From Pseudomonadota bacterium (GTDB lineage: Bacteria; Pseudomonadota; Gammaproteobacteria; Steroidobacterales; Steroidobacteraceae), in assembly GCA_028067895.1 (NCBI GenBank), contig JAPTUI010000551.1, positions 1 through 7,035 on the forward strand: DNA of 7,035 bases. The letters are read 5' to 3'. Shown here piece after piece: positions 1 through 4,894 of the stretch; position 1 is the stretch's first letter, and the number at the start of each line of letters is the position of its first letter. The translations under genes were made by a program, and so were the position numbers. The notes beneath the pieces are model-generated. The model searched no databases, was not told the DNA's origin, and was given only the letters and a program-made list of their open reading frames with translations.

Positions 1-374
1 ACGCCGTCACTGGCGACGTGCCCCTCATCTCGGTGGATGACGCAAGCCACCACGCGCTCCCCGGTGATGGCCTCGTACTCCTGGCACCAGCGCTCCATCT
101 TCGCGTGCAGGACCTCGGGGGCCTCGTCGGCCAGGTTCGCGATGCCTTCTTTCAGCGGGGTGTATTTTGGGGTTGCCCGCGCACGCCCCGAGGCCAACGC
201 CATCTTCTGCGCGTATGCCTGCGCGACATCGCCGTCCCTGACGACGAGATTGGGCTCTCGGTCCTTTTCAGGCAGCAAGTACTTGGGATTCACCGCCCGA
301 CGGTTGTGCGCTTCGCAGAGCATGGGTGAGTGCAGCGGTTTGAAGTGGACGCTGGAGCCGCGACTTGTCGTCAT
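1..374 (-). CDS. MobV/Pre-like relaxase or mobilization protein, N-terminal part (runs off left edge)
   Basis: The first 124 residues of a longer protein; the 3' part lies outside the window. The start is ATG at 374, with AAGGAG (387-382) 7 nt upstream, a very good ribosome binding site. Near residue 23 is HNRR, followed by an Asn and then Pro-Asn-Leu about 20 residues on. This resembles the HNxR...N...N-L block at the N-terminus of MobV relaxases such as MobM of pMV158. Near residue 115, VIHRDEGH resembles the HxDE part of the metal-binding HxDExxPHxH motif, although the final histidines would lie beyond the edge and the residues after E differ from the canonical TPH. In the family, the relaxase nicks oriT and stays covalently bound to the DNA end for transfer. 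The gene is divergent from the small island operon, and a palindrome-rich region lies just upstream. It could instead be another island protein sharing only a histidine motif; the family call is an inference. Confidence 0.5.
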   Translation of the reverse strand, partial: MTTSRGSSVHFKPLHSPMLCEAHNRRAVNPKYLLPEKDREPNLVVRDGDVAQAYAQKMALASGRARATPKYTPLKEGIANLADEAPEVLHAKMERWCQEYEAITGERVVACVIHRDEGHVASDG

Positions 375-392
375 GATGGATCTCCTTGGGGT

Positions 393-451
393 GCAGGGCT
401 TGCCCTGCCGCACGCATGCGGGGCTTGCCCCACATGTGTAGTGCGCACTAC
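393..451. promoter_or_regulatory. Cluster of inverted repeats upstream of the relaxase-like gene: candidate oriT / mob control region
   Basis: Within 60 bp lie four perfect inverted repeats: GCAGGGC-TT-GCCCTGC (393-408), GGGGC-TT-GCCCC (420-431), CACATGTG (431-438) and the uninterrupted 14-bp palindrome GTAGTGCGCACTAC (438-451). MobV-family origins of transfer lie just upstream of the mob gene, contain inverted repeats, and are nicked within a TAGTGTG/TTA-type sequence. The palindrome contains TAGTGCG with a CATG a few bases further on, a partial resemblance only. Read on the minus strand, the two short-loop repeats would form hairpins in the leader of the relaxase-like mRNA, just before its ribosome binding site. 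The repeats are seen directly; the oriT role is inferred from position and resemblance. Operator-only or attenuation roles are alternatives. Confidence 0.4.
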
Positions 452-532
452 GCATGTCTTCAACATGCCGTGCTTATCCCTATTCCGCTCGCCGGGCCCT
501 GTCGCTCCCGGTGGCGCACCGGGGGCAAGCCC
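396..532. repeat. Three copies of the short-loop inverted repeat GGGCTTGCCC / GGGCAAGCCC
   Basis: GGGCTTGCCC occurs at 396-405 and 421-430, and its reverse complement GGGCAAGCCC at 523-532. Each copy is the centre of a longer perfect inverted repeat with arms of 7, 5 and 6 bp. A fourth, different short-loop repeat (GGGAC-GA-GTCCC, 593-604) lies just before the ribosome binding site of the gene at 626. Apart from these, 452-613 holds no coding region I can support: the open frames running through it have no good starts and simply extend the downstream gene upstream. No convincing promoter for the plus-strand operon was found here. Confidence 0.6.
435..463 (-). promoter_or_regulatory. Possible promoter of the relaxase-like gene spanning the 14-bp palindrome
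   Basis: On the minus strand, TTGAAG (463-458; 4 of 6 matches to the -35 consensus) is separated by exactly 17 nt from TACACA (440-435; 3 of 6 to the -10 consensus). The 14-bp palindrome fills most of the spacer, where a bound protein would block RNA polymerase. This would give a leader of about 54 nt before the ATG at 374. In pMV158 the mob promoter also overlaps oriT and is repressed by its own relaxase. The -10 match is weak, so this is tentative. Confidence 0.27.
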
Positions 533-625
533 CCTCCCCCCCGGCACCCGCGGCGAGTCACGGGCCCACCTCGCCGAGGAATGGGGTGTACGGGGACGAG
601 TCCCGCTCCCTGTGGAGATTCGGCA

Positions 626-1033
626 ATGGCAAAACGAAAGTCACGGCAGTCAGATGCGGAGAAATTGCTGGCCGCCAAGTTCGCAGAGATGGAACCCGAT
701 CGCCGCATCCTGACGGCCGCCGATCAGGACTACATCCGAGGTTTGCTGCGACGGGGATTCGCTCCGGATCAGATCGTCCCGGTGTTCCTCGAGCAGCGGT
801 ATCACGAGCAGGATGTGCGAGCGGTCATCGACGCGGGGGCGCCGAAGCCATCAGCCCCGCCGGCTTCGGGCAGCCTCCTCGCGCGATTCCCCGGCAGACC
901 CGCGGACACCGAGCCGCTGAAGGCGGCCGGGCTCAAATGGGATCGCGATCGCAAGGTGTGGGCAGGCCCGGACACGGAGGCGGCCCGCGCCGCTATTGCA
1001 GCCCTGGGAGGGAGCGTCGAGGGCGTGGCGTGA
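626..1033 (+). CDS. Small island protein with a C-terminal DUF5710-like motif, function unknown
   Basis: A 135-residue protein. The frame is open further upstream, but ATG at 626 has GGAG (614-617) 8 nt before it and begins with a basic MAKRKSRQ segment, so it is chosen over upstream starts. Residues 8-72 look helical, rich in charged and Ala/Leu residues, with no motif I can name. A Pro/Ala/Ser linker (73-83) follows. Residues 84-127 end with L-K-A-A-G-L-K-W-D-R-D-R-K-V-W (98-112), matching the pattern of the DUF5710-type module (K..GA.WD...K.W), which I know mainly from plasmid and conjugative-element proteins such as primases. There is no signal peptide or membrane segment. It is the first gene of a tight three-gene unit, its stop overlapping the next start, and is divergent from the relaxase-like gene. 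A role in DNA transfer or replication would fit the context but is not shown. Confidence 0.75.
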   Translation: MAKRKSRQSDAEKLLAAKFAEMEPDRRILTAADQDYIRGLLRRGFAPDQIVPVFLEQRYHEQDVRAVIDAGAPKPSAPPASGSLLARFPGRPADTEPLKAAGLKWDRDRKVWAGPDTEAARAAIAALGGSVEGVA

Positions 1034-1221
1034 GCGCCCTCTATTCGCAGATGGCCGCAAAATGGTGGGACGCGCTCACTCCCGAGGAACAGATCGAGTG
1101 GCTGGACTCCGCCGAGGCCGACGGTCGCGAGCGATTCATGCTCGCGACCTTTACCCTCATGGGCGACGGAGAGAACCTCGTCGGCGTCCGGGACGGGATC
1201 GACTTCGACGAAGGCCGCTGA
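1030..1221 (+). CDS. Small acidic island protein of unknown function
   Basis: A 63-residue protein starting at GTG 1030, which overlaps the TGA stop of the preceding gene (GTGA arrangement), so it is probably made by translational coupling. GAGGG (1019-1023) lies 6 nt upstream. An internal ATG at 1051 would give 56 residues, but has no comparable coupling. The protein is rich in Asp, Glu and Trp: a helical N-terminal half with adjacent WW and an LTPEEQIEWL stretch, then a DGEN...DGIDFDE acidic tail. I recognise no family. The negative charge and small size would suit a protein partner or DNA-mimic role, but that is speculation. Its tight packing between two genes of the same strand is the main support that it is real. 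Confidence 0.6.
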   Translation: MSALYSQMAAKWWDALTPEEQIEWLDSAEADGRERFMLATFTLMGDGENLVGVRDGIDFDEGR

Positions 1222-1222
1222 C

Positions 1223-1447
1223 ATGGACCGTTCAGTGATGCTCACAGAGTCCGATCTCGCCGCGCTCATCGAGCGGGCCGTGGCGCGTGCACTCGCGCAG
1301 CGGCCGACCGCGAGCACCGTGACCTATGAGCAGGCCGGAGAGATGCTGGGCTGCTCGGGGCGCACGGTGCGCAGAATGAAGCCGCCGGTCATCGCTGCCG
1401 GCCGCATCCCCTACTCGTGGGTTCTCGATCGGCTCTCGTCCAGATAG
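1223..1447 (+). CDS. Small helix-turn-helix protein, candidate excisionase/AlpA-type regulator
   Basis: A 74-residue protein with ATG one base after the previous stop and GAAGG (1210-1214) 8 nt upstream. Residues 8-27 form a likely amphipathic helix. Residues 33-52 (VTYEQAGEMLGCSGRTVRRM) fit the helix-turn-helix of MerR/excisionase-type DNA-binding proteins. Residues 59-71 (GRIPYSWVLDRL) resemble the short wing and following helix, where such proteins usually have a pattern like 'G.I...S.V...L'. Many tRNA-inserted islands encode a protein of this kind that acts as recombination directionality factor and/or activates the integrase gene. Its 3' end runs 37 bp into the 3' end of the convergent integrase gene, so the two transcripts are partly antisense. 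The HTH call is fairly safe; the excisionase role is inferred from size and context. Confidence 0.72.
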   Translation: MDRSVMLTESDLAALIERAVARALAQRPTASTVTYEQAGEMLGCSGRTVRRMKPPVIAAGRIPYSWVLDRLSSR

Positions 1448-2457
1448 TCGCTCCACCACGCCATCATCGTGCGCCGCTCCTCGAGATACTCGGCCCGGTG
1501 GTACGCCTCGCGGACCTGATCCGTCTCGCGGTGCGCCAGTTGCCGCTCGATGGCGTCCTTGCCCCACAGCTTGCTCTCATTGAGCACGGTAGAGGCAACC
1601 GCGCGAAAGCCGTGACCCGTCATCCTGGCCTTGTACCCGAGGCGGTATAACGCGAACAGCAGCGTGTTGTTGCTGATGCTGCACTGCGGATTTTGCCCGG
1701 ACGCGAGGATGTAGGGACTCTCCTCCTCCGTCATCGAGCGTAGCTCGTCGAGGATCGCGCGAACCTGCCGGGAAAGCGGCACCACGTGCGGCAGACCCCG
1801 CTTCATCCGTTCGCCGGGAATGACCCAGGTCTCGGTGTCGCGAATCTCCGCCCACTGCGCGCCGATCAATTCACTGGTACGCGTGAACGTATGCGCGAGC
1901 AGCAGTAAGCCCAGCCGCGTGACCGGTTCCGGATAGCTGTCGATGGACTTCATCAGCGCCGGCAACTCAGCCGGCGTCACCGCGGCCATCGGCGTCTTGT
2001 CCACCGCCGGCAGTACCCGGGAGAGTCCCGCGCCGGGGTGCGATTCGATATCACCGTGATCCACGGCGTGATCGAGGATCGCCCGAATACGCTGCCCGAG
2101 GCGGTGTGCGGTCTCCACCTTCCCGGCCGCCGCGACCCGGCGCACGACATCGACCAGGTCCGCCCGGCGAAGCTCGTTGAGCCGCCGCTTGCCGATCACC
2201 GGCAGGACATAATCGCGGACGGATTGCTCCACCGTGCGCTGGCTGTTCGCGTTACTCAGTCCCGGAAGCCGCCAGGACAGCCATCGCTCGGCCGCCTCGG
2301 CAAACGTGAGCGCGGTGCCACCCCCGCGCAGCTCGGTCTCACGCTTCGCCGCCCACCGCTCGGCTTCGCGACGCAGCTTGAAGAGCCGAGATTCCCGGCG
2401 GCCGGCGACGAACAGGTGCGCCCGCCAGCCCTCGCCGTAGTGCGTAATCGATGCCAT
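1411..2457 (-). CDS. P4-type tyrosine recombinase (site-specific integrase)
   Basis: A complete 348-residue integrase that cuts and rejoins DNA between the island and its chromosomal attachment site. Residues 1-45 look like the N-terminal arm-type DNA-binding region, about 50-145 the SAM-like core-binding domain, and about 160-335 the catalytic domain. The catalytic set is visible: R193 (in TRTSE), K219 (MKRGLPH), H282-x-x-R285 (GHGFR), H309 (LAHR) and nucleophile Y319 (AYHRAEYLEERR). The C-terminal YLEERRxMMxWWxDYLD stretch is typical of P4/CP4-57-like integrases. At 348 residues it is somewhat shorter than the roughly 400 of many relatives, mostly at the N-terminus, which begins MASITHYGEGWRAHL. 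The ATG at 2457 has GGAG about 11 nt upstream, a weak site. It is intact, with no frameshift. The gene points away from the tRNA-Ser, placing its promoter next to the attachment site. Confidence 0.95.
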   Translation of the reverse strand: MASITHYGEGWRAHLFVAGRRESRLFKLRREAERWAAKRETELRGGGTALTFAEAAERWLSWRLPGLSNANSQRTVEQSVRDYVLPVIGKRRLNELRRADLVDVVRRVAAAGKVETAHRLGQRIRAILDHAVDHGDIESHPGAGLSRVLPAVDKTPMAAVTPAELPALMKSIDSYPEPVTRLGLLLLAHTFTRTSELIGAQWAEIRDTETWVIPGERMKRGLPHVVPLSRQVRAILDELRSMTEEESPYILASGQNPQCSISNNTLLFALYRLGYKARMTGHGFRAVASTVLNESKLWGKDAIERQLAHRETDQVREAYHRAEYLEERRTMMAWWSDYLDESRSRTHE

Positions 2458-2484
2458 TGCCGTGCGGACTCCGTGCGTACTTTA

Positions 2485-2575
2485 TGGCCGGGAATGGCAT
2501 TTTGGCCGGACGCGGCAAGACAGGCAATAGCCTAATTCATTGATTTGTCAGACTCTGTCATACGCGCTAGACAGG
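2485..2575. repeat. Short direct and inverted repeats between integrase gene and tRNA (possible recombinase/excisionase binding sites)
   Basis: Three repeat pairs are visible in the 130-bp attachment arm. TGGCCGG occurs at 2485-2491 and 2503-2509 (18 bp apart). TGTCA occurs at 2546-2550 and 2556-2560, exactly 10 bp apart, so on the same DNA face. AGACAGG occurs at 2518-2524 and 2569-2575. The GACA/TGTC core is thus present four times. P4-like integrases bind short repeated arm sites flanking the core, and excision factors bind nearby, so these are candidates. The integrase promoter must also lie here; a weak CTGACA -35-like box on the minus strand (near 2546-2551) is the only hint I found. 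Confidence 0.4.
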
Positions 2576-2587
2576 ACCCGATAGAAT

Positions 2588-2610
2588 TGGCGGAGAGGGT
2601 GGGATTCGAA
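2588..2610. other. Likely attachment-site core at the tRNA 3' end
   Basis: By analogy with P4-type elements, crossover occurs in the T-arm to 3'-end portion of the tRNA gene, which the island copies so that the tRNA stays intact. Here that is the CCA-proximal part of tRNA-Ser, including the acceptor 3' strand and the start of the T arm. The exact core cannot be set, because the matching copy at the other island end is not in the window. Confidence 0.45.
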
Positions 2611-2679
2611 CCCACGAACACCCGTGAAGATGTTACTGGAATTCCAGTCCAGCGCCTTCGACCGCTCGGCCACCTCTCC
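2588..2679 (-). tRNA. tRNA-Ser, anticodon GGA
   Basis: The 92-nt minus-strand gene folds into a full serine tRNA. The acceptor stem is GGAGAGG (2679-2673) with CCTCTCC (2598-2592), the discriminator G is at 2591, and the CCA is encoded (2590-2588). The D arm has a GCC/GGC stem. The anticodon stem CTGGA/TCCAG encloses loop CTGGAAT, giving anticodon GGA (complement of 2643-2645), which reads UCC and UCU codons. The long variable arm (6-bp AACAUC/GGUGUU stem) is the class II feature expected for serine. The T arm is GTGGG-TTCGAAT-CCCAC. It lies downstream of and co-oriented with dapA and the lipoprotein gene, and its 3' end faces the integrase gene. Confidence 0.97.
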
Positions 2680-2750
2680 GCGTCCTGCTCCCCCGCCGGC
2701 GGCGCTCAGCGGGGCATCAGCTGCCCCCTCCGGTCCCGGACGGGGCGCGC

Positions 2751-2756
2751 ATGATA
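2751..2756 (-). promoter_or_regulatory. Possible -10 box for tRNA-Ser
   Basis: TATCAT on the minus strand (5 of 6 matches to the -10 consensus) is followed by a very GC-rich stretch, as is common for stable-RNA promoters. No good -35 lies at 16-18 bp; TTGAGG (2773-2768) is only 11 bp away. The start point would leave a leader of about 64 nt. The rest of 2680-2802 contains a GGGGCA-TCAGC-TGCCCC hairpin (2711-2727) without a T-run, so not a clear terminator. Confidence 0.28.
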
Positions 2757-2802
2757 CTACGGCCGGCCCTCAACGGCAGCCCAGCCGCACGAATCGCCGA
2801 AT

Positions 2803-3096
2803 TCAGTCCTTGGGCGCCGGCATCGGGTGCGGCACGACATAGGACGGCGGGGCATCCAGGCACGGATCCTTCGCCGTCGGCGGCGGCGGTGTCGGCCCCT
2901 TCAGTGCCGGCACCACCAGCGCATTGGCGGTATTCGGACTGTTGAACCCCGACGGGATCTTCAGCGGCGGGACACTGGCGGCCTTCTGGTACGGCTGCGG
3001 CTTGTGGCAAGACTCGGCCGTCAGCGCCCGCAGGGCATGGCAGCCGGACAGGACCGGCACAACGGCGGCGAGAGCCCATGCGGCTCTGAATTTCAT
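2803..3096 (-). CDS. Small proline-rich lipoprotein at the bamC locus, resembling only the N-terminal segment of BamC
   Basis: A 97-residue protein. ATG at 3096 is chosen over ATG at 3120 because GGAG (3108-3105) sits 8 nt upstream and the product then begins directly with a signal sequence. Residues 1-18 are a lipoprotein signal ending in the lipobox L-S-G-C with lipidated Cys19. The mature part is unstructured and Pro-rich, with two further Cys (near residues 30 and 78). The stretch PPLKIPSGF...ALVVPAL (about 40-62) resembles the disordered N-terminus of BamC/NlpB (PL..P.G......AIP), the part that in E. coli BamC lies along BamD. The two folded BamC domains are absent: the whole protein is less than a third of BamC length. 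bamC normally follows dapA, as this gene does (49 bp gap with an ACCCC/GGGGT hairpin at 3130-3143). Lipoprotein: sure; BamC kinship: inferred from locus and a short motif. Confidence 0.85.
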   Translation of the reverse strand: MKFRAAWALAAVVPVLSGCHALRALTAESCHKPQPYQKAASVPPLKIPSGFNSPNTANALVVPALKGPTPPPPTAKDPCLDAPPSYVVPHPMPAPKD

Positions 3097-3145
3097 CAAC
3101 GACTCTCCTCGACTCTTCATGGTGGCCCGACCCCGTGAGGGGTGT

Positions 3146-4084
3146 TCAGGCCATTTGGCCCGCGGCCCGCAGCGCGGCCAGGACCCCCGGCCAATGGGAC
3201 TCGGACAGCTCCGTCAGCGGCAACCGGATGCCCGGACCGATCCGCCCCAGCTGCGCCAGCGCCCATTTGACCGGAATGGGATTGGCCTCGAGAAACAGCG
3301 CCTGATGCAGCCCCTGCAGGGCTGAATCGAGGCGCATCGCCGTAGCGGCATCACCGTGCAGCGCCGCCGCAACCATCTCGGACATCGCTCTCGGCGCGAC
3401 GTTCGCACTCACCGAAATCACCCCGCGCGCCCCGGCGAGGATCGCCTCGCGGGCGGTCGCATCGTCCCCGCTCAGCACGAGGAACCCGTCCTGGCTCAAG
3501 GCGAGGATCTGGCGCACCCGGTCGGCGCCCGGGACCGCCTCTTTGACCGCCACGATACCGGGGAGTTGCGAGAGCCGTCCGGTGGTCGCCGGCAGCATGT
3601 CCACGGCGGTGCGAGCCGGGACGTTGTAGAGAATCAGGGGCTGGGTGGCCGCCTCGGCCACCGTTGCGAAATGGCGGTAGAGCCCTTCCTGCGTCGGCCG
3701 GTTGTAGGCCGGCGTGACGACGAGCAGCGCATCGAGCGGCAGCTGCGACAGACTGCGTGCGCGTGCCACGGTCGCGGCCGTGCTGCTCGAGCCGGCACCG
3801 ACCACGACCGCGATCCGGCCCGCGCTGCGCGCGCACGTCCGTTCGGTGAGCTCGAGCAGCTCATGTTCTTCGAGCGTAGCGGACTCCCCGGTGGTCCCGC
3901 CGATCACCACGCCGCGCGTGCCGCTGTCGACGTGCCAGTCGATCAGGCGGTCCCATGCCTCGAAATCCACCGCGCCGTCGCTCGCCATGGGGGTGACGAT
4001 GGCGACGAGACTGCCGGTGAGGATTTCAGCGCTACCGCGACGGTCTGCCACGGGGGATGCATGCGGGCTCAAGGGGGTATTCAA
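3146..4084 (-). CDS. dapA: 4-hydroxy-tetrahydrodipicolinate synthase
   Basis: Cytoplasmic enzyme condensing pyruvate with aspartate semialdehyde, the first committed step of lysine and diaminopimelate (cell wall) synthesis. The TIM barrel is complete. With numbering from the TTG start, Schiff-base lysine is K181 (VAVKEA). The active-site tyrosine and threonines are Y153 (YNVPART) and T64-T65 (GGTTGES); Y127 (TPAYNRPTQEGLY) and R158 are also in place. The frame opens at TTG 4084, giving 312 residues, about 20 more than usual at the N-terminus, since family proteins begin close to 'FTGSIVAIVTPM', here from about residue 22. GTG 4051 would give 301 residues. Neither has a clear Shine-Dalgarno sequence, so the start is uncertain. 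It is divergent from gcvR and followed by the BamC-like lipoprotein, the normal gammaproteobacterial order. Confidence 0.96.
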   Translation of the reverse strand: MNTPLSPHASPVADRRGSAEILTGSLVAIVTPMASDGAVDFEAWDRLIDWHVDSGTRGVVIGGTTGESATLEEHELLELTERTCARSAGRIAVVVGAGSSSTAATVARARSLSQLPLDALLVVTPAYNRPTQEGLYRHFATVAEAATQPLILYNVPARTAVDMLPATTGRLSQLPGIVAVKEAVPGADRVRQILALSQDGFLVLSGDDATAREAILAGARGVISVSANVAPRAMSEMVAAALHGDAATAMRLDSALQGLHQALFLEANPIPVKWALAQLGRIGPGIRLPLTELSESHWPGVLAALRAAGQMA

Positions 4085-4120
4085 TCGTGGGATCGCGCGA
4101 GTGGGCCGAACGGAGGCGCG

Positions 4121-4149
4121 AGTATATCCGCTCTGGAACGGATTGATCA
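4121..4149 (-). promoter_or_regulatory. Probable dapA promoter
   Basis: On the minus strand, TATACT (4126-4121; 5 of 6 to the -10 consensus) is preceded at 17 bp by TGATCA (4149-4144), a weak -35. Transcription would start near 4113, about 30 nt before the TTG at 4084 or 60 nt before GTG 4051. It is the best -10 box in the dapA-gcvR gap. Confidence 0.45.
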
Positions 4150-4209
4150 GCGTCCTGCGAGCCCCGGCAACTCGCCAACAGCAGCGCCCGTGGCGTACAC
4201 GGCATAGAA

Positions 4210-4225
4210 CTGTGTTTATTCACAG
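4210..4225. promoter_or_regulatory. 16-bp palindrome in the dapA-gcvR intergenic region, possible operator
   Basis: CTGTG-TTTATT-CACAG is a perfect 5-bp inverted repeat around an A/T-only centre, standing out in very GC-rich DNA. It lies about 85 bp upstream of the dapA -10 box and about 110 bp upstream of the gcvR start, so it could serve either gene. It resembles a CRP site, but the spacing is TGTG-N6-CACA instead of N8, so I do not assign a regulator. The rest of 4085-4336 shows no coding region. Confidence 0.35.
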
Positions 4226-4292
4226 GCTCGGTGTCCCTCAGCGTTGTCCGTGCTTTCCGCCGCTGCGCGCTCCGTCTCCCTCCTGTGGGCGG

Positions 4293-4321
4293 TCGCCAGC
4301 GTCCCACGCTCCCGGTACACT
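4293..4321 (+). promoter_or_regulatory. Weak candidate promoter for the gcvR-bcp-phoH unit
   Basis: TCGCCA (4293-4298) and TACACT (4316-4321) are each 4 of 6 to consensus with 17 bp between them. The start would fall about 5-9 nt before the ATG at 4337, giving an almost leaderless message, which would fit the lack of a ribosome binding site there. Confidence 0.25.
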
Positions 4322-4336
4322 CTGCAGCCGTACACA

Positions 4337-4891
4337 ATGACTTCCGCACCGACAGACACGATGAAGCAGCACCTGGCCGTTTCGGCAATCGGCAGCGATA
4401 GAACCGGGATGGTCCATGAGCTGACCCGGGTGATCAGCGAGTGCGGCGGCAACATCACCGAGAGCCGCATGGTGGCGCTCGGGGCGGAATTCGCCATGCT
4501 GCTGCTCATCTCGGGCAACTGGCATGCGCTCGCCAAGCTCGAGTCCGAACTGACCCGCCTCGCCGGCACCGGCACGTTCAGTGTGCACATGAAGCGCACC
4601 GAGCCGCGCCCCTCGCGCACCGACATGCTGCCGTACTCGATCGACGTCGTCAGTCTCGATCAGGGCGGGATCGTCGCCGGGCTGTCGGGATTCTTCGCCA
4701 GCCGCGGCATCGACATCGCCGAGGTCTCGACCCGCAGCTACCCGGCCGCCCACACCGGCGCGCCGATGTTCTCCGTGCAGATGATCGTCAACGTGCCGAG
4801 CCGCATCCACGTCGCGCACCTGCGCGAGGAGTTCATGGACTACTGCGACTCGCTCAACCTGGATGCCATTCTCGAACCGGTGAAATCCTGA
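4337..4891 (+). CDS. gcvR: Glycine cleavage system transcriptional repressor-like protein, double ACT domain
   Basis: A 184-residue protein of two ACT domains, about residues 12-87 and 99-180. In E. coli GcvR has no DNA-binding domain of its own: it binds GcvA and blocks activation of the glycine cleavage genes when glycine is scarce. Here LAVSAIGSDRTGMVHELTRVISECGGNI (13-40) with SRMVALGAEFAMLLLISG (43-60) is the first ACT domain, and the linker contains MKRT (85-88) as in E. coli GcvR. The second domain has the IAEVSTRSYPA pattern (127-137). The length matches the usual 180-190. Start: ATG 4337 is chosen by family length; ATG 4361 (176 residues) is possible, and neither has a ribosome binding site. 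The frame is open further upstream, but that part is unlike the family. Position next to dapA and bcp is the conserved locus. The regulatory target is not testable here, as gcvA and the gcv genes are not in the window. Confidence 0.9.
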   Translation: MTSAPTDTMKQHLAVSAIGSDRTGMVHELTRVISECGGNITESRMVALGAEFAMLLLISGNWHALAKLESELTRLAGTGTFSVHMKRTEPRPSRTDMLPYSIDVVSLDQGGIVAGLSGFFASRGIDIAEVSTRSYPAAHTGAPMFSVQMIVNVPSRIHVAHLREEFMDYCDSLNLDAILEPVKS

Positions 4892-4894
4892 CCG

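Larger units (their letters stand above)
1..2588. mobile_element. tRNA-Ser-anchored integrative, probably mobilizable, genomic island (right end only)
   Basis: The stretch holds a P4-type tyrosine integrase whose gene starts 130 bp from the 3' end of a tRNA-Ser gene, a small HTH protein that could be the excision factor, two small unknown proteins, and the start of a relaxase-like gene with an inverted-repeat-rich region upstream. Everything beyond the tRNA (2680 onward) is conserved chromosomal gene order, so the tRNA marks the island boundary. Elements with P4-type integrases commonly insert at tRNA 3' ends and rebuild the tRNA, as seen here. I found no second copy of the tRNA 3' end within 1-2588, so the island extends past the left edge. 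No conjugation (type IV secretion) genes are visible, so self-transfer cannot be judged. The element class is well supported; that it is mobilizable rests on the partial relaxase-like protein. Confidence 0.75.

Noticed and set aside
393..534. CRISPR array
   Set aside because: The repeats are 10-16 bp short-loop hairpins with irregular spacing and mixed orientation, and there are no regular spacers.
386..625. Upstream extension of the gene starting at 626
   Set aside because: The frame is open, but it runs through the inverted-repeat region, starts next to the relaxase ribosome binding site and gives a Pro/Arg/Cys-rich stretch; the good ribosome binding site is at 614-617.
3356..4207. 283-codon plus-strand open frame
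   Set aside because: Antisense to dapA, whose catalytic residues are all present on the minus strand.
4210..4225. CRP binding site
   Set aside because: Half-sites TGTG and CACA are 6 bp apart, whereas CRP needs 8.
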